The notes under the pieces: model-generated
Databases searched by the model: none
Told to the model about the DNA's origin: nothing
Seen by the model: only the letters and a program-made list of their open reading frames with translations
Source: Ectocarpus siliculosus
Lineage: Eukaryota; Sar; Phaeophyceae; Ectocarpales; Ectocarpaceae
Length of the DNA: 64,000 bases
Direction of reading: 5' to 3'
Assembly: GCA_000310025.1 (NCBI GenBank)
Contig: FN649732.1
Span: 1,345,511-1,409,510 of the forward strand
Program-made: the position numbers and the translations under genes
In this document: one piece after another, positions 13,501 to 25,300 of the stretch
Numbering within the stretch: position 1 is the stretch's first letter
How the letters are laid out: every line of letters begins with the position of its first letter

Positions 13501-14972
13501 TGTCTACTGTAGTCACCCACACTTACGGTATACCCTGCAGTAGCCCTAGCCAGCAGGCTGCTTTCACGTGGCTGTTGACTCTTTCCGTCTCCCACAACAA
13601 CAAAATTGCCACACGGAGTATCCTACATACCGTAGGTTGCATGATGTTAGATAACACCCCCCCTTGGGCCGATTTTAATAGCTCGGCTACTGCACGACGA
13701 GGAGGACGCCAAAATCAAAGGATACCCTGCCGAAATGCTCTCCACTAGACGGTTCCAACGCCTCGCCATTTTCGACACAGCATGTCACTGCTGTTTTCGC
13801 TGCAGAGCAATCGAGTTTTGAAAATCGATCCAGGAGGTACGGTACCATGTGGCAACAGCCATTATATGTATGCGTACTATATGTGCTCTGTTCTTTCGGT
13901 ACAAGGAGCAATGTTACCCCACCACTCTTTTTGCTGCACACGGAGCATAGTATGTCCCCGAGCCACAAGAAGACCCTGGGGTCGAGCATACAACAATCAT
14001 GTAACATAGGGCGAGGGGTCTACTTCTTTGCACACGGAAAAAGAACCAGTAGACATACGGGGGCATCCAGCGGCTCTTTCCAAGGAACTTTAGATTGTAG
14101 ACTACACCAGACTCACACAAACGTTGACTTCGCAAGACGGGCGCACGTGGGCGACCGGCAGCGAGTGGAAGACGGCGTGTGTGTGTTTCTCTGGCGCCGG
14201 GTTGTAGTTCAGTGCTCGCTGCGGGAATGCTATGCTACTGCCGCTTCCAGCCTCTCTGGTGTGCATACGAACATTACGTAGATCGTTGGCTACATTCCTC
14301 CGCAAACCGCCAAGAAAACGCTGCGTGAGACACACCCACGGTAAGGGTCGTTGCCCACCTGAGGACGCCCTCCCAGCGAAGCGTTGCTAGTGGGCGCGCA
14401 CGCCACGTGGCCAAGGTCACTGTCCCGAGCATCGACTACAGTAGTGGGTACAGCAGGCGTCATGTTAGCGTCGCTGCTGCAGTGGTTGAGAGCACGGAGA
14501 GGCTGTCTCCACAGCTTGCCCACTGCTGTTCTACCACTCCCGCCATCATGACCCTCCGCGGAAGGTTCTACGTCCTCCCATCCTGGCGCAGGCTGACCCA
14601 TAGCGTGCGCTAGCGAGTCATCTGCCTTTTCTTCCTGAGGGTATTCGCCTTGTCGCTGGAGGTCACAACCCGTCGTCTTCGGGCAAGCCTGGTTCCTCCC
14701 TGCCTCCATGTCCGGTGCTGAGGTCGCTGACTTTTTTTTTTCTTTCCTCGAGTCAGAACGCCGCCCGCGGCTGTAACTCCCAGCCGTTTCGTGTACTGCT
14801 CGGCTGTACAACCCGAAAAAAAAAAACGGCGGAAGCACCGTGTTTACACCGTGCGACCAGACCCCAAGAGTAATGAAGCAAGAGCCGCCGCAACCAGCAA
14901 CGCTACCAATCCGGTCAAATCCAGTACACCCCCTACCCAACCCTGTCCAACTACTACCTGTAGAACGGACCC

Positions 14973-15020
<48 letters not shown>

Positions 15021-15519
15021 CGTGGTCTTCACATTTCTCTACCAATACCTTCATCTGTCCGTACTAGTCTAACAGTTGACGCGGTCGATTCCCGTGGCTA
15101 CAGGCCAACCTAACAAAAAAAAGAAATATTACTATAAAAATAGACCCGAAGGGTCCGTAAGTCAATAGAAATTAACGACAGATTGCCAAGAACCCCCCGC
15201 TCGCCTCTACTGCTGTACACGCTATTCGAGGTAAACAACACACATACATACATACATACCTAGACTGGAGAAGAAGTCAACATCACGGGCCAGAATGGTA
15301 GGTTTATTCCCTGGTTCAATCATGGTTCTTAACAGAAGAAAAGAGAGGCGGTCATCATCCGGAAATGAAAATAAAAGAAAACGAGAAAGACAAAGAAAGA
15401 GAGGAAGAAAAAGTAAAAATGTTTAAGTTTACCCCACGAGGCGCGAGTTCCAGGGTGCCGGTCGTGGTGACGAAGAAGGCGGCCCGCACATGGGAACCCC
15501 ACGCATGAAAAATACGCAT
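7509..15519 (-). CDS. Multi-pass membrane protein, unknown family (9 exons, 587 aa)
   Basis: Not recognised. Minus-strand exons: 15519-15433, 14957-14848, 14770-14359, 11554-11393, 11006-10722, 10258-10184, 9662-9552, 9088-8921, 7862-7509. They total 1764 nt and every junction keeps phase. The ATG at 15519 is the first in frame after an upstream TGA. Hydrophobic segments lie near residues 43-61, 311-327, 381-411 (probably a re-entrant or double pass, with VGNATDG between halves), 425-459 (probably two passes) and 477-497. Residues 67-257 are hydrophilic and include a seven-Gln run; residues 287-305 are Gly/Asn-rich; the 90-residue C-terminal tail is basic and Gly/Ser-rich. This suggests five to seven passes with a large loop after the first, possibly a channel, transporter or receptor-like protein, but no motif decides. 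Intron 3 (2.8 kb) is the weakest link: exons 1-3 could be a separate gene. Confidence 0.6.
8694..8935. repeat. Decayed tandem duplication (about 175-bp unit) over an exon-8 donor site
   Basis: The segment around 8699-8752 and that around 8876-8929 align at roughly 80%, sharing AATCTTGATTGCGTA and CCGAGTT. A partial third copy of the leading part starts near 8777. The right copy overlaps the 3' end of exon 8 of the membrane-protein gene (donor GTAAAT at 8920-8915). The left copy carries a relic of that donor as GCAAGT. Confidence 0.55.
11555..14358 (-). other. Long intron 3 of the membrane-protein gene, no coding content seen
   Basis: A 2.8-kb stretch between two phase-0 exons. No conserved coding segment, transposon terminus or RNA gene was recognised on either strand. 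Open frames are short and unsupported. It holds G and A runs, an (AAC)n run near 13274-13291 and a GT-rich patch near 14178. If the flanking exons belong to two genes, a promoter and terminator would have to lie here. Confidence 0.4.
14974..15020. repeat. (GTT)n/(AAC)n microsatellite next to a splice acceptor
   Basis: About 47 nt of nearly pure GTT on the + strand, inside intron 1 of the membrane-protein gene and ending 16 nt from its acceptor. Translated it gives poly-Asn or poly-Thr open frames that should not be taken as protein. Confidence 0.9.
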
Positions 15520-15887
15520 GAACGTCAGCCACAAACAACAGCAGCAAATTAATTCAATATTTGGCGGAGTATTGTACAGTAGACATGCATGCCGTTCGGT
15601 TCATTATTTTACATCATCCCGTTACGCTTGTTTCTGGACTGCGGTCCTTAGACTCTTGGGGTACAATTCTGGATGCACCAGTCGGGGTCACACACAGGAC
15701 CTTCCTTCTCGCGAGAAGAATTAGACGTGTTCGTTCCCTCGTCGACCGTGAAGTCGAACCTTATGAAAGAGTCCCAGTTCGTTTGTGGAGCGAGACGCGC
15801 TCCGCAGCCTCCGCATCGGATCGGAGGTCGCTATATTGGTGGTACCACGAAGAAAGGGCGGTGGTTTTGTGATTCATCCACACAGAG

Positions 15888-15893
15888 TTTATT
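15888..15893 (-). terminator. Possible poly(A) signal AATAAA of the plastid-protein gene
   Basis: AATAAA on the minus strand about 370 nt past the stop at 16262. It is rather distant, so support is weak. Confidence 0.2.
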
Positions 15894-16261
15894 TGTCAAT
15901 CAATGCTCCGGTGATTTCACTGCAACCCGAGCCCTAATTGCTGTTCCTTCGATCGCCGGGAGCCGTGTACGTGGCCCGACACGGATGGAATGCTTTGCAT
16001 TTCCTTTGCAGAACCTCCAGATGGATCTGGCCAATGTCTTGTTCGGTACGGTTTCTTCCTGCTACCACAAAGGAACCACACAGCAGTTTCGTTTTCGAAT
16101 AGACCCCAGTCTCGCGTGATTACACCCGTTGGAAAACTCTACCCTAAACCCGGAATGGTCCGATCGTCGGTGCTGGTTTGCCCCACAAAAAGCACAAAAG
16201 AACGAGGGTCCGACGCCAAACAAGCGGTCCCAATAGCCGCTCCGGGTCTTGTGGCGTTGTG

Positions 16262-18831
16262 TTAAACTAAACCCTCGTGCAGAACTGTTCGGACTTTGGT
16301 CCCAGGTGGCGCGCCGTCCCCCGCCAAGGACTTGACAACCGCCTTCACCACGATGCGTTCCGCGAACATCTGCAGTTGGTAGATCACCAAGAGGAGGAAA
16401 CGAAACAGGCTCGCGTTGCGGGAATAGCACAAGCTATTGGCTAACAACGAATACAGGTATTATAATTCAGAGGTTTATATCTACTGGAGAAAATAATTTG
16501 CCGTCTAAGAGTGCCACACGAATTTGGACCAACCATTGGCGGGTTCCACACACCCGCGACGTCCAAGGCACTCAAACTTTGGTGTACGCACTATAATATT
16601 TACCGGGGACAATACTAAAGAATAGACCCCCCCTTGAAACACGGGTATGCATACTAGGATTGCACCCTGACAAGCATCCAGACAGGCCATATCTTGGCAC
16701 ACAACGGCCACCTTCCGAATTTCCTGCCCTTCGGAGATGCGCCGCATGATCAGCGTCGGGCCCGTGAGCACGTCGATTTCTTCCCCGGAGACCTTGTCCT
16801 CAATGGTGAAGCAAAGCCCCCCGTCTTGCGAGCCTCTTTCGAGAGTCGGCTTTCTGGAGTATAGACATGCGATCGCGACCAGCAACAAGGTAGGATGGTG
16901 CACATATCTAGCGGTATTTTGCGTTTCGGGAGCCGTCACTTCAGACGAACGCGAAGATATTAAACGGTACCTAGTGATATGTTTGATGCAGTCTCCCAAT
17001 TCCATCAGGACTAGGTAGTAGGAGGGTTAGCTGACAAGCATAGGGGGCGTAGAAAAGCATTTGGAACTAAAGACCACATGACTCCCCCTGGATATCTTCG
17101 GCAGCATGCTTCGTCTTCTGCGGACATGGATGTTTCTCTCTTGTCTACGTGTTCGGAGGGGTTCAGGTCGTTAGCGCTACAAAGCCTCCTCACAGTACAA
17201 CACTACAGAAACAGATCTCTTGTCCCCGGGAACACCAAGACATTTTTCCGCCTGAATCCATGTAGTCCTGGGGCAAATGCTGCAGGCGTCCCGTAACGGT
17301 TCACTCCAAGGCAAAACAAGTATCCTTCGCGCGTTCGATATCCAGGTGCGAGAGGGAGGACCAGGGTTGATGCTCTGCAGCAGTCGCCGTACCAGCAGGC
17401 ATTGCTGCAGAAAACGTAAACCCAAAATCAATATCTACAGCGAAACCCGCAATACTTGCTATGCTTCACGTTCACCTCTCTCTACAGAAGTGAGTGGTGG
17501 ATTCGGTACAGTTGAAGTTGAGCCTCTGCTTAGCGACGTGTCCTGCATAGCGACCACAAAACCGCCTGGCACCATTACAGCCCGACAAATAGCCGCAATA
17601 TAGACAATGGCGACCTGCCCTTAACACTGGCCACATCCCCTCCTGACACCAGGGGTGGTAAAACCAAGCCCAACCACTGCTGTACTCACTTTCTGAACAC
17701 GACATCCACGCCAGTCACCGTCTCCACCAGAGAGAACGGCTGCACGGGAAGGGCCGTCCCAAACGGGTATCTGCCGCTCGCAAGATAGGGGGATTGTTCA
17801 GCTTGCGCACAACGCCAAAACTTGAAAAGATCAAGTTAGATTGATGTCCTGTATGATTGACAATATAGTCAGACTTGATACAGGTTAGATGGACCCCTTC
17901 TTTGCCAGGAGATTTTGAAGGGAAAGGGGCCTGAAAAGGAGAACACCAATAATCCGGATGAGCACCTGTGTCGTGGAGTATTGTCAAACTACCTGTAGGG
18001 CACGCATATCAGAAAGTGACGTCGGCAATCTGTCGTTGTTGCTGTTGGTTAGGAATGGAGATCTTTCGACGCTTGTTTACGCTGTGTCGTTTCAGTCTTC
18101 TGTCTGGTTTAGTCGAACGAAGCCTGCTGGCCTTCTTTTCCTCGCTATGCCAGACACCATGAATGTCTCCACCCCCCATGAAAAGCGGCCAACCAAAGCC
18201 AGCCGTTATACACACACAAAAAACAACTTTACTGCACAGAATAACTCAGCAACACTCAAGTAATGAGCTGGATAGCTGGATGACATGAGCGTTCAACCCA
18301 TCAGCGAAATAAAATATGTTGCGGTTCAAGTATCGCCCGTACGACTCAGGCCGCGGTGTGCAAGGAAGCACACACAACGCTAGATCCAACACGCGCTCCA
18401 CCGCATCACCTCCGAATCCACTGGCGCAATTCTTCCGCGTCTGCATCCTCGAAGTCCATCCTCAGGAGGAGCGCGTTGCTCTCCTCACCCCCTCCACCGC
18501 CTATGCCCGCTCCGAATGATGTCATACGCGTATGCCGACCCCTAAGCATCCTGTGCCGACGGCCACCAAGCCACGACGGATACGAGGACGACTGACGATA
18601 TTGCAAGGGAGGCACTGCAGTAATCGTCCTTGATAACGTTTCTCGGAGTGCCCAGCAGCCGTCGGGCCCAAAAAATGTCTGACAGGTAGCTCGCCTGCCC
18701 CTTGCTGCTGCTGCTGCCGCTGCTGCCGCTGCCCTAGATGCGCTCGTTGCGACGAAGGCCACGGCGGTTGTCTGTGCCAGGGATATGCAGATGGCGACGA
18801 TCGCGACAGTTGCTGCTGTTTGGGGCCCCAT
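16262..18831 (-). CDS. Plastid-targeted protein of unknown function (4 exons, 250 aa)
   Basis: Exons 18831-18410, 17770-17690, 16853-16712 and 16369-16262 join in phase to 250 residues. The N-terminus is a signal peptide (VAIVAICISLAQTTAVAFV) whose cleavage region has the Ala-Phe element of stramenopile bipartite plastid signals, followed by an Ala/Arg/Ser-rich transit-like stretch to about residue 60. The mature part joins smoothly across introns: EELRQWIRRYPFG, LPVQPFSLVETVTG, VVFRKKPTLERGSQDGG, MRRISEGQEIRKMFAER, ending in HEGLV. The short motifs (YPFG, LPVQP, FRKKPT, SEGQ) look like a conserved soluble domain, but I cannot name the family. Predicted location is the plastid stroma. It lies divergent to the PDE gene, 472 bp away, and upstream on the same strand of the membrane-protein gene. 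Gene structure is well supported; function is unknown. Confidence 0.78.
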
Positions 18832-19303
18832 CTATGTTACACCCTGTTGGCACCAATGGAGCTAGGAAAAAGATAAACACTTGTGCAGGCCGAGCTGAGG
18901 CGGGGCAGGCAGCAGGTTTGGCGATTGCCAATGATCACGTCTGCAGGGACTTGCACAGTAGCGCGATGCATTCACGGAGCGCCATGGGTATGGATGTCGA
19001 CATGGCGACCCCCCCAAAAAAGCCTGCCATGGGTATGTAAAACATTTTTTTCGAAACGCCAAAACTTCGACACTTTTGACCTCCGCAAAAGGGCGGTCTT
19101 ACGCCCGACCGAGCCCCTCGCAGCAGCTATCGGAGTAAAAGGTTGGTCTAGCTGCCTTAGCCACGAACCCAGCATGATCGTAGTAAGCAGGCGAAGGATA
19201 ACCGTGGCATCATCATCGGTGCGTGAGCCGGCCGCACCGATTCCGCCGCTGTGAGGCCGATCGCCGCGCCGTTGAGCTGCCGAGCCTCAACAGCGGCAGC
19301 GGC
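18832..19303. promoter_or_regulatory. Divergent promoter region, plastid-protein gene and PDE
   Basis: A 472-bp gap between the ATG of the plastid gene (minus strand) and the first in-frame ATG of the PDE (plus strand). Both promoters and 5' UTRs should lie here unless there are upstream non-coding exons. No TATA box stands out. Confidence 0.4.
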
Positions 19304-22300
19304 ATGAAGGAGCGGTATAGGCGGGGTCTTCCGAGAGAGGAAGTCCGACATCTCCGCAGGAGACACTTGGCGTGCTTGTGCACCGGCGTGGCCTCTCTGG
19401 TGTTGATACTGGTGGCGTTCGTGCTGCAGGCGGTGGAAGGGAGGCTGTTCCCGCTGCTCATGACCGCTGCGGCGTTTGTTCTGCAGGTACTGTAGGTCCA
19501 CCCTTACAATTGCATGTACAGGCCGGGGGACACGGGTTCATGGGGTTCGGTCGGCATCATCTATACTCGACGCCAGCGGTGATCGAGGGGGATGCCGAAA
19601 GGCCGGTCGATACAGTACAGACACAATGCAATACAGGGACAGACCAAGAGAAAATCGTTCGCGAAGCTCCCTTGGGGGCACGGAGGCAACCAAAATTTGT
19701 CGCCAAATATTGCGGCGGCTTTCGGCATCGCTTTGAAGCGCGGCAGACAAACACATCGCCTCCTTCATGTTTCATGTGCCAGCGATGCCTTTGTTCCTAC
19801 GGGGGGGGGGTGTACGGGGGGGGGGTGTCAAGCACCGTCCTGTTGTACGGGTTTTGCAATTGGTCTCGTCTCCCGTTGGTGAATCCATATCTGCGTCTCG
19901 GGTCCACCGACAAGTTTTATTCCAGTCTTTGTACCAACGTTATGTACTTCCACCACCGAATGCAGCGATGCAACGAAGCATGTAAATCTTTTCCAGTGGG
20001 AGTCCCAACATCAAGCGCGCGGTTATCGCCTTGTGCGTAGCAATGCAGCAGTCTACGTAGCATGCGTGGTCTGGTGCAATCCCGCAACGGCCGCAGGAAA
20101 CCTGCCCGACGTAGAATATGTTAGGCCACGTTTTTCGCGAGAAAACAGAACTGAGTGCTGCGCATAGCCGACGGCGGCTTAGATCTGGATGAACTCACAT
20201 GCAACACTCGTGCCTGTATAGCTGCTACCGTACGCAAGTCACCCTTTAGGCCTATATGTCCCTTGTAGTCGGGCGTTCGCAGCAATATATTACGAAAACG
20301 ACGTGTCCCGCAAGAAGCCCATCACCCGGTCCATCATCCCCCCTTCCATATCACTACTGTACCAAGATTGTAGAAAGGACGGTTGCTCGTTCTACATACA
20401 TCAACCACGGTTCATGGCTTCCCCGTGATTACTTTTCCTTTTAACATCGCTCCTATCGAGGTACCCGCGGTCACCCGCGATAGGTTCGTATTGCACCAAA
20501 ACCTCGTATTCTACAGGCATGTTAATGACGGTACACAGTTGCAGCATGGTAACGACAATTTACTTTTTTCCAGGTTCTATACACCTCAACCGAGGCATTT
20601 CTTCGATCATTATCCCTGCACGAGTTGCTCCAGCGTAGAAAGGCATACACAACAGCGTGCTCCCTTTCCGCCCCCTGATCCCTCTCAAACCCAGGTTGCA
20701 TGCGGCGCCATCGTGTGGAGCAATCTGATGCAACAGACAGCCGGGTATGGGCAAATGACTGCTGTGAGGCCGTCTCAAGCTAGCTGGGTGAGCGGCGGGG
20801 GGAGTGGTGGAGGGAGTGTCGGTGGCGGGGGAGGGGGGACCGAGGTTAGTAGACCTTCGGTAGTGGGAGGGGGATCGCCCGCGACTGCGATGGAGCAGGG
20901 GAGTGTGTCTGTCGGCGCGCGGAGGTCTGTGCGCGTGCCAACGGAAAGCCGAAGAGACGCCAGATCATCGAGAAGGATTGCGGTCGGGGCGGGGGATGGG
21001 ACGGGGGGGGCGACGGATGCGGACGAGGAGTCCTTCAACAGACATTTCGCCTTGGAGACGCCACTGCAGCAGGTGCGTGAGACAAGGGCCAAGAGGAATG
21101 AGAGAAGTAGAGAGAGAGGTACATATATAGAGAGAGAGGTCATGGCAATGGCGTTTGACGATCCTTGACGAACGACATCACGGTAGCAGCATACGCTGGC
21201 AACATTCGGGAAAGCTGTCCCAGGCCCGAAAACATGGGCAATATGCAATAGGCCAGTCAACCATGCAGTATGCATACCAAGGCCGATAAAACTGTGCATC
21301 CATCTAGATTCGCGAGCTCAATCGCAGGCATGGGCTTCGTTCGAACGCCGCATGCGATTCTGCGGGGTGCCAAATACAGTTATTATCCCTTGGAGACACA
21401 CACCGCGCCAGCAGGCGAAATAGCCTATCGAGTACATCGACTCGAAGTACAGCGGATGCGCCAAAAGCGTTCAAGTGGCGCATTGGCGCTGCACTCCATA
21501 CCACGCGAATAACTTTTTCACAAGCAGGAAGCCCAACTTTCTTCGGGCGGCATGCATCCTCCAGCAACCATGTTGATACATTCACAGGTCTTTAGAAGCT
21601 GGTGCGAATACGAACCTCGAATGTAGACAATATAGCGCCCCACAGAAGGGTAGCCCCCCCTCCCCGCCGTGATTCCGTCAACCCAATTACGCGAGGATGG
21701 GAAGCAGCTCTTGACGCTGAAGCCATTCCGCATCAAACCGTGAACCTCGTTAGAGACGGGGCGCCTTCCCCCCCCTTAGTACCTATAGCGCCCTCAGGAT
21801 ATTGGCATGAATTTCAAGAAAGATTTCCTCACCTGCTACCAGTTTCTGACATGCCAATTCCGCGGTTCTTAGCCCTTAGTGCTCTGGCTCAAGACAAAAA
21901 CGTCGATTAGGAATGACAATACCGTCGGTCTGTCATGAGGTTTGTCTTTTTTTCGAAGTCTCTAAACGCCGAGTGACAACGATAGCCCCTCCGTAGGCAC
22001 GTGCTGTTGCCCGACCCGGAAATGACACGTTCAAGCATGGGCTTGATTTTTTATTTAGTGCCGCCGATGCGCTCTGTGCCGTTGCTGATAGCACCGCTAG
22101 ACTCCGGTACACAACATCGATGGGTTCTCCGCGGATAGACGAAGTTCCGGCATTGGTTTCTTGTCACATGCTATTCCTTTGAGTTGTTTGCATCATTGTT
22201 GGTGCCGCCTTGTGTTCTTGCTAGCGCTAGAAACACACCCGAGACAAACGAAAAACGAAAACATCGGACCGCCGCCAACAGAAGAGCAGACCAGAAAAAA

Positions 22301-25300
22301 AGTTAGCACGTCAGTAAACGAGGTGGGTGAAGTGTGCAAACAACCGTCAAGCCGTTCTTGGTACCACATCAAATACTTGTTGGCATGTTGTCGGTTGGCG
22401 TATCGGCGGGCGAGCATGGCAACGCGGTCGCATCTGTTGGGTGTGAATCCGATGTATTTCTTGATGGCTTGCATTGACCGCTTGCATTGACCGGGAGCGG
22501 TTCTTGTTTCGGTACCCTTTCGCCGATCCACAAGAATGCCACCACGTGCGAAATTATCACTCGGAACGATCGCCGCCCGTTGGGGCTTCGAATTTGGAAG
22601 CACTCAAGTTTTCATGGCTTTCGCACGGCTTTCGGAACACCATTATACACACGGTGTATCTACGTGCTCATTTTCTATTTTTCCCAGGAAGGACGGATCA
22701 GGTCACGACACAATACCTGAACGTTCCAGTGCAGTGGCGCTTTGGGCAAACCCTTTTCTTGAAACAGGCTTCCGATCTACAATGTTCATCTTGGATCGTG
22801 GGGTTTCTCTCGCCGTAACGTTCTTAAGCTGTTAAGGTGTCGTCTAAGATATGCCCGCCACCGGTATACCCCTTCGTCTTGTTTCAACGACAGGCCGCGC
22901 GAACGTTGGAGTTCATTCTGGATAAATACTCGCCAGATCAAAGGACTCAAGAGAAGCTGGAAATGGTGCTTAACATCATCAGGTGAGAGCACAAGTGCCC
23001 TTAATGTCGTCAGTTGAGAAAATAAAACACTCTGTATAGTACACAGTCATTGTTTCTATCGACAAATACACGCTGTGGGAACGCACTGCTTCATTTGCAA
23101 CGTCCTTTGATTTGAATACTCACCGATGCGATACGGAGACACCTAGGGGTCAGCGTACGCTCCTGTGAAGCTTGGGCAGCCTTCGGACGATCTCGCGGGT
23201 TGTCCACGAGGCAAGGTCCTCAAAGCGCGGGCTATGACTTGTACTCTATGTAATACGGCGAAGCCGTCCCCTTCAAATATCCCCTACGAACGTATGACTC
23301 ACACCGCTGTACGGCATTCTATGCCGTGCCATCGAAGCGCTCCATGCAAGGAAGCCCTCCGGGCATGAAACTTCAAGTATCCCCTACGAACGTATAACTC
23401 ACAGCGCTGTACGGCCTTCTATGCCGTGCCATCGAAGCGCTCTATGCAAGGAAGCCCTTCGGCCATGAAAAGGCCTTGGACTACGAAGTTCGCCACCAAA
23501 AGAATCCCCCGAGAGACAGAATTGACTCACCAAATGCAGAGCAGTCGACCCCTGGTCTTGTAGTGCACAGCACCGCGCGATTATGGCGACGGTCCAAAGC
23601 ACCACTGACAGCGAAAAAACTCACCGTACACATTAATCACCTCCCAAACTGCTCTGTCCAACCCAGCCAACCGGAGGACCTGAACATGGTGACGATCCAG
23701 AGCATAATGAACGCCGACCTAGACTCCTCCACTACCGAGTGGATCGAGGCGCAACTGTCGGCGGGCTCGTCATTGGGAGTGGCGAATCCCACCGGGATCG
23801 TGAAGTGGAACAGGCTCAGGGAGGGGCTGCAGGGCGTTGTCAATCGGCTAGCGTCTGAGGTGAGTGAGCCAGCGGGGCAAGATGCGAAGACATGCAAGTG
23901 AACCCACCAGGCTGCTTCTTTGCTGGCGAAGAACCTGGTTCTAGGCCAAACCTCTGCATGCTTTTAGTCCCGACCTTGGTGTCGTTTTCGACATCATCTA
24001 ATGGGGTCGTTTTTTGTCAGTCGTTCCCTGGGCTGCTGTCGCTCGCAGTTTCTACCTACCCCATGGCCTTGTCGCGCCCAGCTTCGGAGCCCCCGATCCG
24101 GGCAACCCAGATGGTATACACGGGACAGTATCCTCTTGAGCCATTTGGCGGGACTTACTTGTAACCCGACGCGGTCATACAACGCCTATGGATTATTCTG
24201 GTGCACCCTTGACTCCGTTAGAGAAGATGAAAAGCGTCGAGGATGTTAGGCTTCGGGGCGTGCGGGCTCACCAGTCATGGTCTACCTCCTAACGACTGCT
24301 GTCTGAAACGGTCAGGGGTGAAAAACGTGTCGAAACAGAGGAAGGTGGTGTACAGACGTAAAGACAGCACTTCTTGCGACGTCATGAACCGTGCGAAGGA
24401 GTCTGTTGGCCCATGGTCCGGGGGGCTGGAGACAGTGTGGTTTATTTGATAGGATCCTGGGCGAAGTTCACGACTAAAAAACGTTGGGTTGTACAAAGCG
24501 GGGGAGATCCGGAGAACACGTGTATAGAACATCTAGAAAAACATTATGAAACTCACTCGGACGGAGCCTTGAATCTGACCGCCGGGGGGAGTGGCACGAT
24601 GGTAGGTTCTGGTGTGGGGCATCTGCCAACAGACCGGGGATACCTGGATCCCCAGACGTAAGGGTGGTGCAGGTTCGTCCTCGTCCTTGTGTGCCTATGG
24701 ACATGGAGAGAGTGAAAACAACTGTCAATGTTAACCCGAAGTGTGCGCATCCTTCTCGTAAACCGCACGGCAGTTTTCGGAAGCGAAGATGAACATTAAC
24801 GGGACGGACACGGGCATGACGTCGCAGCAGCTAAAGCGGCAGCATGAGGTGGGAAGTGAACGCATTATCCCATTGTCGGCAGCAGCCAAGGTCGCTGTAG
24901 TTGTTGTCTTCCCTGTCACACGAAATCATCTCCAAAATCGGCCTTCGACTGTGTTATGATGTACAGCATATCCACTATGTATCAAGTCAGCGCTGACATG
25001 TAGCATAAGTGGATATGCTGTGCACCTTAACAATAGTACAATCGGGGTTCGAATCCCTCATCGATCATTTGTGACGCCTACTGTTTGTTGTACTCACTCG
25101 TCGAACTGCACCCTGCATATTTCAACATTATCTCTCAACCGTACGGGAGGTATTCTCGACGATTGATCGCATCCTGCGTGTCCTGCCTTCCGCGTTTTAG
25201 ATAGCAGTTTCCAAGTACTTCGAAAAATCACAGGTTCTCCGTATGTCTTCGGTACTCTCCAGCACAAAACGCGCCGAGCTCGAAGAGTACACAATTCAAA

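Noticed and set aside
14844-15054. Poly-Asn or poly-Thr leader upstream of the first membrane segment
   Set aside because: It is the (GTT)n microsatellite read through. A good acceptor right after it and an upstream ATG exon (15519-15433) in matching phase show it is intronic.
17177-17660. Extra exons of the plastid protein (for example VAIVYIAAICRAVMVPGGF)
   Set aside because: Open and hydrophobic, but exons 17770-17690 and 16853-16712 join directly in phase through FRKKPT, leaving this as intron.
24994-25066. A functional tRNA gene
   Set aside because: A-box, B-box and D-stem fit, but the anticodon and acceptor stems do not pair. Kept as a tRNA-like repeat.
25234-25288. Extra PDE exon (VLRMSSVLSSTKRAELEE)
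   Set aside because: Good acceptor and natural-looking protein, but its donors fall in phase 2 while the next exon needs phase 0.
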